This document shows, piece by piece, positions 1 through 12,700 of a DNA stretch of 64,000 nucleotides (the stretch's first letter is position 1; every line of letters starts with the position of its first letter). The DNA is taken from assembly GCA_038502055.1 (NCBI GenBank), contig JAXRKN010000037.1:5612501-5676500 (forward strand), in the 5' to 3' direction. Source of the DNA: Tanytarsus gracilentus (lineage: Eukaryota; Arthropoda; Insecta; Diptera; Chironomidae). The notes beneath the pieces were generated by a model. The model had not been told where the DNA came from. It saw only the letters and a program-made list of their open reading frames with translations, and ran no database searches. Made by a program: the position numbers and the translations under genes.

Positions 1-40
1 CGTTGCCAATTTTAAAATAATAAGAAATTTTGGTGATTAC

Positions 41-237
41 ATTTTAATATCTTCAGCTACATCGGGAACTAACTTGAGTCTGTGGTGATGCTTCGATTCA
101 AAGCTATTGACTAAAAAAGATGAGGCCGGCTTTAAAAGCGAACTCTGACTCTCGTTGAGGTAGAGAATCATTAAGAAAACTGCCATGACGAGGAGAAGTC
201 CAATCAAAAGTCGCTTCAGTGATGTCGTAAATGCCAT
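41..237 (-). CDS. First coding exon of a type II membrane protein (partial)
   Basis: The ATG at 237 has a strong insect start context (ACCAAAATGG). An in-frame ATG 15 codons upstream lies in a basic, less convincing extension. About 65 codons follow: a short basic N terminus (TSLKRL), a hydrophobic segment at residues 10-27 (LLIGLLLVMAVFLMILYL), then a polar stem with ESQSSLLKP and a KHHHR patch. This is a signal-anchor layout with a cytoplasmic N terminus, typical of Golgi glycosyltransferases and sulfotransferases, but no catalytic domain is in view, so the function is unknown. The frame reaches a stop at 37-39. I prefer a splice donor there (AAAAT|GTAATC), with the gene continuing beyond the left edge. 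Alternatively it is a complete 66-residue membrane peptide. It is divergent from the gene at 802. Confidence 0.5.
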
Positions 238-801
238 TTTGGTTTCTATTTTTATTCCACGCTTCCACTTTTTAACTGGCACAATTCATGAGGGTAAGAT
301 AGGCGTTTCTGATGATGTGTTGTTGATAAAATATTTATCATCCAGCGAGTGTTCTGTGGAAAGTAAGAAAAGTATTTTTAAAATTTTTCACTCTTTAAGG
401 TCGTCTGATGGTGAAGTATGAAGTTGAACTGAAAATTTTTTTCGAGCGATATATGTAAAAAATACGAGCGTAAACATTCACACGTTTTCCTTTTCATGCG
501 CGTCCTTTTCATTTCGTGAGCAATAATTTCTTTTGTGAACATGCGTTACTCAGTATTATTTTCTGTTATTCAGGCACTGCATAGTGCCAGGCGAGAGGCA
601 ATTGAGTAAGAGAGAGTGAGAGTGAAAAAAAAGGTGGAAAGCTAAAGTATGAAAAAGTCCTTTCGTGACGTTCACGTTTTTAGTTTCACTCGACGACTCC
701 GATATGAAAGATTTGTAGTGGTTGATAGTGAGCCAAAATATTTTCAACTCGAGTTCATATTTTTTGTGTATTATATCTAAGAAGACATAAAGAAGAAGAA
801 A
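238..801. other. Intergenic spacer between divergent genes
   Basis: About 560 bp separate the two opposed start codons and should hold both 5' UTRs and promoters. An in-frame TAA at 778-780 precedes the start at 802, which fixes that ATG as the first in its frame unless an upstream exon splices in. A GAGAGTGAGAGTG stretch lies near 610-622. I could not pick out a convincing TATA and initiator pair. Reading frames seen inside it on both strands look like chance. Confidence 0.4.
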
Positions 802-3036
802 ATGGGCTTTTCACGAATGGCACTGATTGTGGGCATAGCGACAGCTCGACACAATTCAAATCATACGATTACATCACTCACATCGGGCACCTCTTCATCT
901 GACAAATATGAAATGGGGTATTACAATGGAAGCAACTACAGAAAAACATACAAGAGTGACTTTGACAAGTTTCATGGGAATCCAAATGTGTTCCTAGGAA
1001 TGTAAGTGAAATATTTAAAAAAACGCGTGTTATTTTGCGTAATACACCGCTCTTAAATTAATCACAAGTTTCAAAGCGATATTTTAAATAATTTATTGCT
1101 TGTGTCATTCGCTCTTGCAATTTTATTACGATGGGAAAATTCAAAATTGATTTCCTGTAAAGCCTTTATAAAATTAATCATTAAAAAAATTCAAAAGAGA
1201 AAATCGATGAAAGCCTCAAAAAGTCTCTTCCAAACAAATTAGATACATCACAGTCGTTCCTTTTTTCACAAAAAAAATGAGGTTTCTATAGTGGCAGTAA
1301 TTGATACAAATGCGATAAAGGAAGTTATTTTGAGGTCGCTATGCAGGCAGACAAGAAGCGAATCACGCAAACGAAAAAGAAAATTTTCACCGCACTATGC
1401 AGATGAAGATTGAGTTATCCTTGGAAATGTCGCTTTCTGTTATATCGATTGAAACATGCTGCCGTTCTCATTCTACAAAGAAGTCGAAATTTTTTCTCTG
1501 ACCAATTTTAGATTTTCCTCTATTAAAATTTTATGGAATAGAAAAAAATTTAACTTGTTTTTCTCATCGTAAAACGTCGTTTAGAGCTTTGAATTTTTTA
1601 TCGATAGATTTTATGACGTAAATTGAAATCTACAGGTTTTTTTTCTAAAAAAAATTGTGAATTATTGACCCAATTTTAAATTAAATTAAAATTGTTTACC
1701 CAACCTAGGGCAATGCTTGTTGTTATTGGAACAATTGTTTGTGTTGTGTGCTACTGCTGTCATAGAAAGTCAAAGATGCGATCAACGCTCTACATGCAAC
1801 ATCGATGGTACGATAGAGCTGAGTCTAATATGGAAATTTACAGCGTCGAGCAGGTGAGAATTATTAGCTCGGAAATTTTTTCGTGGGAAATTCCAAGTGG
1901 CTTCAAAAAATTCGAAATCAATTATGAAAGAACTTAATTTCAAAAAGTTCACTGCAAAAAATTCATAAAAAATTTAATGACATAAATTGTCCTAAACTTT
2001 TTTAATCCGATCGTAAATTTATCATAAAATTTTAATTGCATTTGAACGTTGACCAGGTCATATATCTCCATCATACTTTTAATGATATCCTCCAGCAATT
2101 CGAAATATATTTTGAGTTTAGAACTTAAATACGTGATTATTCACCCTTTTTTTCATTAATTAACACTTGAGCCCACAAATGTTATCGGTTTCATTGTGCA
2201 TGGCTTTATGTGATTTTTATGCAGCTATACAAATGATGTTGACATAGAGAATTAGTGCTGTGTGTTTGTTAACATGCATGCACTTGTTTTTGTAAATTTC
2301 TCGGCAATGCTTGAACAAAAATCAATAATGAATGTGTCGCGGCTTTTGTTGACTTGTATGCATGCACATAATATGAATTTATTATTATCGAATTTGTTAA
2401 CAAGATTTTCGTTAACACTTTGACTTGATAATCATAATTGTACATCTCGCATTGTACCATCGTGTCATCAACCTGTTGATTATTTACCCCAAAACTATTA
2501 TTGGTCATCTTGTGACTTGTAAATTAAGGAGTTAATTGACCTCAAAAATGATTCAATTTTTAAAATGTGCTAAATTCAATTAACATTTGACACAATATAA
2601 ATTCTAATTTTAGTATTACGACATAACGACTAGCAACGAGAGGGGAGATGAGCCGTTACCCATGAGAATTCTAAACGAATTACCACCGTCATATCATGAA
2701 TGCATTAGAACGCTCACAGCCAAATCGCAGACAATGTATGATGCGAGAAAACTCGCAAAATCGGATACGATTAAGCCATCGATTGATGATGATCGATTGA
2801 ATAACAACGTCGTCGACGAGAGTGTCTCATTTGTTCGAGTAAATAGTGCTGATAATGCAGGTAATGATGCGGCAACGAGCGATGCCAATGGCAATATTAT
2901 ATCATCGCAGGACAATGCACTCGATATGATCAATGGCAAGGGAGTGATAAAATTGGACATGAGCAGAATTATGGATCCAACTGGATTGCCTACATATGAT
3001 GCTGCCTTACAGCTCAAATCTAGCACTTATATTTGA
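802..3036 (+). CDS. Commissureless-like single-pass membrane protein with PY motifs (3 exons)
   Basis: Exons 802-1001, 1709-1853 and 2614-3036 join in frame to 255 residues. Donors are AT|GTAAGT and CAG|GTGAGA; acceptors are cctag|G and tttag|T. The start has an AAAATGG context and an in-frame stop 24 bp upstream. Residues 1-63 are polar, with NHT and NGS glycosylation sequons and no signal peptide. A transmembrane segment spans about 64-84 and ends in CYCCHRKSK, a likely palmitoylated, positive-inside border, so the N terminus should face out. The cytoplasmic tail carries LPPSY (138-142) and, near the C terminus, GLPTYDAAL (239-247). In Drosophila, Commissureless uses PY/LPSY motifs of this type to divert Robo receptors to endosomes and permit midline crossing. 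Family membership is inferred from topology and motifs. Another Nedd4-binding PY adaptor is possible. The gene structure is more certain than the name. Confidence 0.6.
1002..1708 (+). other. Intron 1 of the Commissureless-like gene
   Basis: GT at 1002 and AG at 1707-1708 bound a 707-bp AT-rich intron. The splice falls inside the codon for Met67 (AT|G), just before the membrane-segment codons. The pyrimidine tract before the acceptor is weak. I see no nested gene or repeat. Confidence 0.6.
1854..2613 (+). other. Intron 2 of the Commissureless-like gene
   Basis: GTGAGA at 1854 and TTTTAG ending at 2613 bound a 760-bp intron in phase 0. The reading frame downstream (Tyr-Tyr-Asp-Ile) stays open for 140 codons to the stop. 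A minus-strand frame at 2269-2508 within the intron looks like chance. Confidence 0.6.
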
Positions 3037-3059
3037 GAAAATTATTTTTTTGAAGAAAA

Positions 3060-4704
3060 TTATCCGGTGGATTTTTTTAAATTACAAGTTTTGACCTTAA
3101 AATTATTTTTTATTTTATAAATTACAAACAGATGACAAAAAAAATTATGTGCAGAAGTAGGAGGTTTTTTTAGATGGTTGAAATTTGTTTTTGACTTTCA
3201 TTTTGATGTTTTTTTGACCCTTAGTTTTTGAGTTATGGACATTTTAAATTTTTAAAAAAGTGGTATTCACGAGAACTATAGAGACTTTTTTGAAAAAATT
3301 TTTTTAAATTTTTGTTTATGATTTTTCTATTTGGATAAAAGTTGAAAAATTAAAATTTAAAAACTTGATTTAGTTAGTGTAAAAATGATTTTTTATGGGA
3401 AGTCGGAGGATTTTTTAAAATTTTTGAAAAAACTTTTTTTTCTAATGATTTTTTGACTATTTGCGCATTGATTGTTTTAAAAAAGTAAAAATTTGAAAAT
3501 TAAAGTATATAAAGTTTATATGAATGAAAAAAATTTTAATAATTTTTTGAGTCCGAGAATTTTTGAAAAATATTTTTAAATTTTTGTTTTTATAGATTTT
3601 TTGAAATTTGGATATTGATTGTTTTTAAAAAGTAAAAATTAAAAATTATAGTTTTAAAATTTATATGAGTGAAAAGAAATAATTTTGAGAAAAGGACGAA
3701 AAACTTGAAATAAAACTTTCGTTTTAGCGCTTTTGGATTTAAATTTTTCGATAAGTTAAAAATAAATTAAACGAGATAAAATTAAATTTTATATATTTGC
3801 TCATTTTAGAATTTTACTACCTGAAAATTGATAAAAATATTAGAAAAATTAAATTGTTAAAGTTTTAAAAAATAATTGTTAAACTATGCCTTAAATAAAG
3901 TTTTTGTTGTTTTAAAAGATTTTATAATTTTTCTGCATTGCGTTATTAATTTGCGTTTTTATATTTTTTAATTTTGAAAATTGAATTTTAGGTAGTAAAA
4001 TTTGAAAATGAGCAAATATAGTAAAAATTTTGGATTTTATTGTTATTTTTTTTGACTGTGTTAAAAATTTAAATGCGAAAGAGTGGTTAAAAGTTAAATT
4101 TTATTTAGAGTTAATTTTGGTTTAAAAATTATAAAATTTTTTTACTTTAATTTTAATGCTTAATTTGAAATTTTTTTTAAAACTAATAGATGGAAATTGA
4201 AATAAATGTTTAAAAATAAAAGTTTTGTAAAAATATTTTTTGAAAAATTTCGGTCTTTAAAAAATTTTAAAATTTTTGCCTTATAAATTTTATGATTAAA
4301 TGCTTTTTAAAACTAATAGATGTGAATTGAATAATGTATTAACATAAAAGTAAAGTTTTTTAAAAAAATTAAAAAGCATTTTTTCATTGAAAATGATATG
4401 TTTGAAATTTTGATTTTTAAAAAGTTTGTGTAAATGTGAAATAAATTATAAAAATAAAAAGTTTTATAAAAATAAAAAAGCTGTTAGTTTCGTGAAGTAC
4501 GCGAGACTTTTTTGAAAAATTTAAAATGTCCATAACTCAAAAACTAAGGGGTGTCGAAAAAAACTAAAAACATGTCGCAAATAGTCGTAATAGTGTCGAA
4601 ATAATATCCAAATTTCAGACCGATCTGAAAAAAACTCTCGCGTACTTCTCGCACATAAAAAATTCATAAAAAAATTACTATACTCAAATTCCCCACCGGA
4701 ACGA
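3060..4704. repeat. Long imperfect fold-back built from degenerate tandem units
   Basis: The left outer arm (about 3060-3290) and right outer arm (about 4500-4704) are inverted copies. The best core is TTAGTTTTTGAGTTATGGAC at about 3222-3241, with its reverse complement at about 4529-4548. Shared outer marks are CCGGTGG, TATGTGC followed by GAAGTA, and a GAAATTTG block. An inner pair, ATTTGCTCATTTTAGAATTT near 3796 and its counterpart near 4015, shares the same centre (about 3885-3905). Each arm also contains direct repeats: the left at about 3448 and 3595 (roughly 147 bp apart), the right at about 4180 and 4310 (AAAACTAATAGATG). No credible ORF is present; a frame at 4521-4778 is repeat sequence. 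It begins about 25 bp after the upstream stop codon, so it probably lies in that gene's 3' UTR or just beyond. I infer an old fold-back or MITE-like element. Confidence 0.6.
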
Positions 4705-6642
4705 CCCCATAAGTTTCTTAAAAAACTCTCTCTAATCATCGACACATTTTTATGAGCAAAAAAAATCAAATTTAACAAGCCACAGTGCCTAATCTGTCGA
4801 CTGAAATCTTAGCAATTATTTTATTGTATTTTGCACATACACACAAAAAGTAGAGAGTCATCTCTTAAAAGTACGGTGTAGACAATTATATGTTTTAAAT
4901 AGTGTATAATCGTCATTTATGTTTTTATTCTAAATAAAAATCATCGTGACACTGATAATCACAAAAAAAATTTCGCTACTATAGAAATTGTTCATTCAGA
5001 CTCGTTGTAATACTGAGAAATATAGCAAATTGAAATTGTCATGTATGTGAATGGAGAAATGAACACGTAATGAGATGTGTCCGCACAACTGGACTTCTTC
5101 TTATTGAATGGTATTTACCTCGAAATGAAGAAACAATTATTTCACTCAATGCACACCTGCGCTACTATCATTCACGTTCTATTTCACTCGTAGGTTTCTT
5201 TTACTTAAATTTTTATGCATAAAAATGCGAGATGAGTGATGTGCGCATAGTGTTTATAAGCGGGAGAAATTAGATTGCTTTTTTTGGATGGCGATGATGA
5301 TGATGATGATGAGGAAAGAGCTGAGATAAATTTAGCTACCATAGTGTGACACTCGAACGACAAATTGATGAGACTCACCTAATTTTAATTACATTTCAAA
5401 TCGCCATAAATTGAAATGAAATTCGATCGCTGCAGCAGGAAATTTGAAATTGGATGTGATTTTGCTGCAGTATAAAATTGCAGTCGAGATTTTTTTTCAA
5501 CCGAGTGAATTTTTTTTTTATGATATTTGAATTATTGCGAGAGTAATGAGATTGCTTTAAATTCACATGTTTACTTGTTGGAATACTTTTGGAAGCTATA
5601 ATTAAGACTTAATCTAATTAGTACACTAAATATCCATATGAAATCTTAATTTTTCACTTTTTCACTACTTTCATTAGCTAACTTTCATGAACTTGAATTA
5701 ATTTTGGTTCGATGGGTGGCTCGAATATTGGGAGTGGTGCTAATTTTCAATTTAACAATACACAAACTATTGTTTTCGCGAAAATTTAGCAAAACTCAAA
5801 AAAATCTCACGATTGAAGTATAGAGCTAAGCTATTGACTGACTGCATGCTGAATACAGCTGTTTGAATTTTTACGTACGGTACAAAAATGAAATATTGCT
5901 GAAAAAAATTTTCACATCGAATTGTAAAATCGCAATATTTTTATGGTTTGGAAATAATTTAAATTCTTTATTATAAAAATGGAAATTACAAGAGTGAGCA
6001 AAAATGTAAAGGACAATTAATGTTAATAAATTAAATGTTTAATTTTTAAGATAAATGGTTGTATAAAATAAATGTTTAATGTGCCTAGGATAAAAAATAA
6101 GTGATGCCATCTAGTGAAAATTGTCTTGAATTAAAATTTTTCGCCTTTTTTAAAAAATATATCAAAGAATTTGAAGAAGAAGAGGAACAGCGATGATTCA
6201 AACCTCTGTTCTCAATTCAAAAAAATATCGACGAGTCTGGAAAATCTAAAAAAATTTAGGGTTTTGGATTTTTATGATATTCTAAAAAGATGAGATAAAA
6301 TAATTAGAAAAATTCAAACTATAAAATATCCTTAAATTTATCTTTAAGTCAGCAAAAATTGTAAAATCAATGGAAAAAAATTGAAAATTGTTTATCGTTT
6401 AGAAAAAAACACTTGAAATAAATTTCAGCAGCAATACGACTTAAATATTACCCTTTGAGCAATAAATTTAAGAAAAACTCCCTGCGGACCTTTTAAGTAC
6501 ACCTAAGACTAAAAATCAATTTGTTCTGTCCAATATCTCATGTCCAGCAATTTGATAAATACTCGATGCTTAAAAATGAAATATAAAGTGCATAAGTCTG
6601 AAAGATTGCAATAAAAGTTAAAATTTATGTTCAAGTGTAATC
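4705..6642. other. AT-rich intergenic DNA
   Basis: I see no gene. A GAT trinucleotide run lies at about 5289-5312. An AATAAA at about 4931-4936 could serve as a distal poly(A) signal for the plus-strand gene, but nothing proves that. The rest is AT-rich sequence without repeats that I could recognise. Confidence 0.4.
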
Positions 6643-6759
6643 ATTTTTTTTTTTTATTTTTTTTTTTAAAATAAAAAAAAAAAAAAAAAAAAAAAAGGGA
6701 AAAAAAAAAAAAAAAAAAAAACAAAAAAAAGGGAAAAAAAAAAAAAAAAAAAAAAAAAA
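6643..6759. repeat. Poly(T)/poly(A) homopolymer tract
   Basis: Two T runs are followed by long A runs broken twice by GGG and once by a single C. The length is about 117 bp. It may be a poly(A) tail remnant of a retrotransposon, though no retroelement body is visible beside it. It may also be a poorly resolved homopolymer in the assembly. Confidence 0.7.
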
Positions 6760-9700
6760 TAAATTTATTTTTGGTATTGAATAAAAATGGCATTTATTAT
6801 GTGTAAATGGAACGCAACTTAACTGTTTATTTCAGTATGATTTTCAACCTTTAACCCTCTCCTAAATAAATTCGCCAAATTGAACATTTTTAAACCCTTT
6901 TTCCACTTTTTCCCCTCCAACTTGAAGAATTTTACAACCCATCAAAAATTCAAGGATTTTTAAGCGAGAGACAAAATTTAAATAAATAATCGAAGGATTT
7001 GAAATACGTCAACAGAGATTTTTTCTTCACTTGACTTTAGATAGTTCATATTGCTCCACAATAAAGACTCGAACGAGTTTATTTTCTAGACAATTTTTAT
7101 ATGTCTCTCTTTTCCCTTAAAAAATATGCTGAAGAGTAGAAAAAATTTGAATTTTAGATTTTCGCTTCAACCACAATATTTTTTAAGCCATCGAACATGG
7201 ATTTTCGACTAGCGATTGAATCGGAATTCGATGGGAAAAAGAGTGCAAAGGATGGACATTTTTTTCATAGAAACTTAATATTTTTTTAATATAAATTTTT
7301 ACTGGAAAACTTTCAAGAAATATTTCCTTCTAAAGATACTTTAACAATTGCTCTTGAATGTTCTTTCTTATCTTAATGAGTGAGCTTACATTAAAGTAAC
7401 TTTTCTGTCGAGAACGGCACGAAGGAAAGTTGCCAACAATTATCTCAACGAGTGGATATGTTGTAACTTACTTACATTATCTTTCGACGCTGTTTCTACT
7501 GTTTTAATAAATTTATTCCAAGTAGAGTGAGAAAGAGGGATGATGTTGATGAAGGGTGAGTGGATAATTTATGAGTGATAACGTCATGGAAAAAATGGAA
7601 ATTTCTTTGTCATTTCCGCGATAATTAAGACGCAATTGAAGGGGTCAAGAGTGAAAATTGTTTTCATAATTTGCTTAGTGGAGCGGAAAACATCGAAATA
7701 AATCTCATCTGCAGCCATATAAGAACTATCACTTTGTGAGGTATCATCAAGCGACAATAAAATAAAACAATTTTTATAGCTCTGCCATTATTTTCTATCT
7801 CGAATCCATCTCTCAAGTGGATGCTCTTTGAAACAAATGTTTACTTTTAATAGCAATTTGGCAGCGACATCAGCGTCAGCCTTCCTCGAAGAGAAGACAG
7901 TAATTTTGCACTTGAGAGAGAAATGAAGAAAGAAAAAAAGATAAAAGACATTTTCACAAGTAGCTCTTTCTTCAATTGATATCTCTGCAGCAAAATGAGA
8001 AAAAAAGAAAAGATGAAATAAAATCCTCGGATGGATGAATATAAAAAACAGACAGCAGCATGAAAAAAGAGGAAAACCATCCCCAGAATGAGATGAAAAA
8101 TAAAATATTGACGCATCACAAGCTCCTCTGTGCTTTCTTCTCGTTCTCGATTATGGGAGTGGCGTGTGTATTTTTTCCCAACATTCGATTTTTATTTTTT
8201 TTTCTTCTCCATTGCTCTAACGAGAGGATATGTTGAAGGGACAGCAGTGGGCAATAAAAAGAAATTTTTATTTGTTTTATCCTCGATTTCTTTTTCCATC
8301 CGAATGACCCTCCGCTCGCCATCGGCCTCAATTTTCTTTTATTTGCTTAGTATCAAATATCATCTCCCTCTCTCAAGATATCTTTAAAAGATATACCGAT
8401 GGATAGGATATAGTAAAAGAGTGGACTAAAATGACCACCATGCTGCCGACCAATCAACGAGATGCTTTTCTATGTTTATTTTCTTTTTATCTGGAAATGT
8501 TGTCTCTAAAACTTTGCATCAAATTTTTTTATGTCAAATTTAATTTTAGTTTTAAATTTTTTAAACATGCATAAAATGTTGTAATAGAAATTTTTATTAT
8601 TTTATTATCGATTTAAAAAACTTTTTTTTAAAGTACCTAGCCTTAGCTCAATGAAGTCCTAGTGGGTCCTCTGTGTTTATTTTTAAAACGTGTAATAAAT
8701 TACTGTTTACCATAAGCCTAATTAAATTAACATAACACACCACAAAAAATAGCAACACCACCTACCCTCTTACGTGGAATTTTATATGATCGCAAAGCTT
8801 GAGCAAATAAAAATGTTTTGTAATTAACCAAAAACTAAATAAATTTTACTTATATTGCATATCAAAAATTTATTTTATTTTTACCCCTTTTTTTTCTTAA
8901 TGGATAAGAGCAATTTTCGGTGTAAGCTTAATGGAGTAAAGCGCATATTTTTTTTTTGAGAAGCATTTAATCTCAATTTCTTTAAAATTATTTTAAGCAC
9001 TTCATAACGGAATGATAAATTCGGATGTTTCTCTTAACGATGCCGCACCGCAAATGTAGGCTTTATAAATAATTTATTTTTTACTCTCTTGTACATCATA
9101 GTTTTATAATGTCGAAAAACACTTTTATTGTTCATACAATTAAAGTAGAGAACTCAATATTATAAATATTAATGTAATCAACAGAAAACAAGCTCTCGAG
9201 CGGCGAAAAATGGTAAAGTTAAAAGTAGTTTTTGTGTTTTAATCACCCAATGATTTATTTTAAACTCGCATTAATTCGACAAGCTGGAAATGGACAGGTG
9301 ATTCTTGACGAAATGAGCTCCATTATTATGATGTTGTGCTTGATGAAAAAATATGGCGAGAGGGGGAAGTTAAAGGCGATCATGAGCATGTCGAGGTTTA
9401 ATTAAAACTTTCCTAACACCTCGCACACATTTGCCTCATTTTCATATTTTTCTGCTCGAATTGAATTCTGCTCTAATGAGAATTCACTTTTTGTGGTGTA
9501 ACAATATTTTCTCATTTGGAAAAACATTCAAAAAGAGAGGAAATAAAAGTTTATTATAGTCACCATTATTTGACAGTTGAACTTTATTTCTATCATTTTT
9601 TTTCATAGAAAAAACTTTTAACTAGAATGATCAAAAATAATTTTAATACCGAAACTTTAAAAAAGTATTTTAAAAATTCTAAATTTCAAATTATTTTTTT

Positions 9701-12700
9701 ATCAAAAAAATATTATTTATCTATGACAAAAATGAATAAACGACAAAGTCAAACCAAAACATTTTTACTATTCTAATTGCAAATTAAGTCGCACCGTCAA
9801 AAATAAAATAAAAATGTATGTGAACAGCACATCAGCTACAGCAATAAAACAAACAATCACAGAAAAATGAATTCTCTTAAAATTGTAATTGCAAATGAAA
9901 TCTTTTAATGAATAATAATATAACAATTTTCCATTTTCTGAAAATCTCTCTCCTCAACGTACGTAGCGTAATCGCATAAAATCATGTGACTGCCTTCCAG
10001 CCAAACACTCGGGAATAATTATGGTCATTTCAATATGATGGTGAAGTGACTATTGTGGCCGATGATAAAAAGGAGTTATAATAATTTTGGGAAAAACTAA
10101 AGAGAGATTAAAAGGTGTGAGGGGTGTCAGTATACGTCGAATGAATAAAATATAAAAGTGCAATTAAACACTTGAATAACATTATGATAATTCTCACTCT
10201 AAATACTGTCGTCATTGTTTTCCACCCAGAGAACTGTTCTAAATTTTATACTTGTAACTTTTCATTGCCGCCTTGTCGCGTCCGAAATTATAAATTTCAA
10301 TTTATGATGAATTAAAATGAGCCTTGATTGAAATTTAAAATTTAAAAATTCTTCTCATGAATTTTTTTACTCTTTATCATGCTCTACTCTCCCTCATAAC
10401 AACACTTCATTTTGGCGAAAACAACAATCGTCGTCACCTTAAGTGAAATAATTAAAGTGCCATTTATAAATTTGGAGTAGTGCGGCGGCGGGCAGCACAC
10501 GACGTCGTTGATGATGGTGAGTGACCCCCGCGTGAGTTTGATGTTAATTGAAATCAACACATTTTTAATTAATGTAAATAGAAAAATTATAAGATAAGGC
10601 CGCATTTTTTTTGTGTGTGGTCGCAATGGCTTTCAATGAGTTTATTACGAGCGCGACTTTTTTCTCGCTTGGTAATTTATGTTTATGGTACATTTTACTT
10701 AAAGTATAAACGCACTCTCTGCCTGACTACGCTCCATTTCACTCTCCCTCAACCTACATGAAATGTACACACATTTTTAATTTCCATTCTTTTTCTGCGC
10801 TTATCTTAATTGTTTCAGTGTCAAAAAGTATTAAAAAGGTGTGCACGAAAATATTTAATTTCTCTTTGTCCATTTTCCTTCCCATTAGGAGTTATCCACC
10901 TCGTCATAATTGTAAAAGTTTATTTTTTCTCGCGAGGGTGATAAGAGACAACTGAGTTATGGTTGGTGATTGAACGAATCGCTTTTATAATGTTTAAGCG
11001 CACTTAAGATGAGAGAAATTTTTTATTTGATGAGAAAAGGAAATGGACTAAACTTTTGAGTGATAAGGAAATGGAAGTGAGAAAAATCATTTAGAGATTA
11101 GACGTGTTTGAGTTTAATTGAAAATTAAATCAAAAATTTAATTTTATCTTTTTAAATTTTCATTTAAAAATTTCTTTAAATTTTTTATGAAAAAGTTCAA
11201 AAAATAATTCACCCACATTTATTTTGCTCCATATTGAATCAAACCTCAAAATTTTAATACTCTCCATTCCTAAAAATAAAGAAGCTATAAAATTTTCTCA
11301 TGAAAATTTGCATTTGAAAATAATTTTCCTTCCCTTTCCACCAAGTTCACAAATTGCACGTACCTTTCGATAGAAAATTTAGGAGGTATCTCGGGTCATC
11401 ATCATCATCATGAAGTTCTTTAAGAAGGAAAAATTTAAGAACCTCATCACGTTGCTGAAAATAAAAAAATAACAACGAGCTAATAATGAAGGTAGAGCGG
11501 GCAGGATAATCGTAATTATGCTTTTTATAAATAATGAGCCGAAAGTGAGGCGAACACAAGTCCTTAATTTTATTAATTAAATTAAAAAAGAAAATTATAC
11601 TTGAATAGAGGAAATTTTTCTCTGTGGTGCGCTTTAGTTGTGGCAAAGAGAAAATTTTAATAAATAATCAATTTAGTATTCAACTCTTTATCGTCGCGTT
11701 TTTAATAAAATTAGCTTAAGTGTATATTGCGAAAAAATACTTTTCTTATGAATTTTTCATCGTTTTCGTCGTATTTTAGCAATTATATAAATTTTTGCTT
11801 TGATCCTCTTTCCTATGTCGAGGATTTTCACTCGACTTCATTACTACAACGAGCTTCATTGCTCCAGGGGATGCTTATTTACTTAATTCCACCCTAAAGC
11901 CAAAATACCGAGTCGAAGAATGTAAAGAGCAGTCAAAGTTGTATAAAAAACATAAATCATCTATTAAGGATCAATAAAAAAAGGACACATGGAAAAAATA
12001 ACCACTCCATTTCCCTCTTTTTTATAGACATATACTGTTACCACACACATTGCGGGTGGCAGGCAAAATAACATTAATAACAAGAAGAAACTATAATAAG
12101 GATCATCATAATCCCTCGATATACTCTCTCTTTTTTTCACTGTGGGGTTGTCCAAGGACTTTACAAAGATTTTCCTTCCTCCTGTCGTCTCTTTTTTATG
12201 CTTTGCAAAAAGGAAAAAAGTAAATTATGTGATAATATAAAAGCGATAGGGTCTCACAAACAATTTCCCTTCAATTTCACATGGCTTTCGTCAATGATGC
12301 GTAAATTGAGGAAAGAGATGAAAAATATGAAAAGTCAGAAATCATTCATCATAAAAGAAAGAGAAAAAGGGAGAAAATAAAAAATTTTATTGACCATAAA
12401 TGAATCGAAAAATTTACAAGAATATTTTTTATTAAGAAAATTTGAAATTTTTTGATTATAAGCATAAAATTTTGATCGTAAAAATCTTGAAAGCCTAAAA
12501 TGTAAGTTTTACAAAATAAAATAATTTTTCCTCATCCTAACCTCGAAAAAAAATATGTTGATAATAAAATTTTCTGTACCAACAAAATTTTATTTGCCTT
12601 ATGGTCAAAAGTAATCTCTAAAATCACATCAGCAAATAAATTTTATTTCACTCAACACAAAATAATCTCTGATAAAGGAAATTTCATTTAGCTTGATGCT

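Noticed and set aside
4521..4778. 85-codon minus-strand frame
   Set aside because: Most of it is the right arm of the fold-back repeat; the matching left arm is not open.
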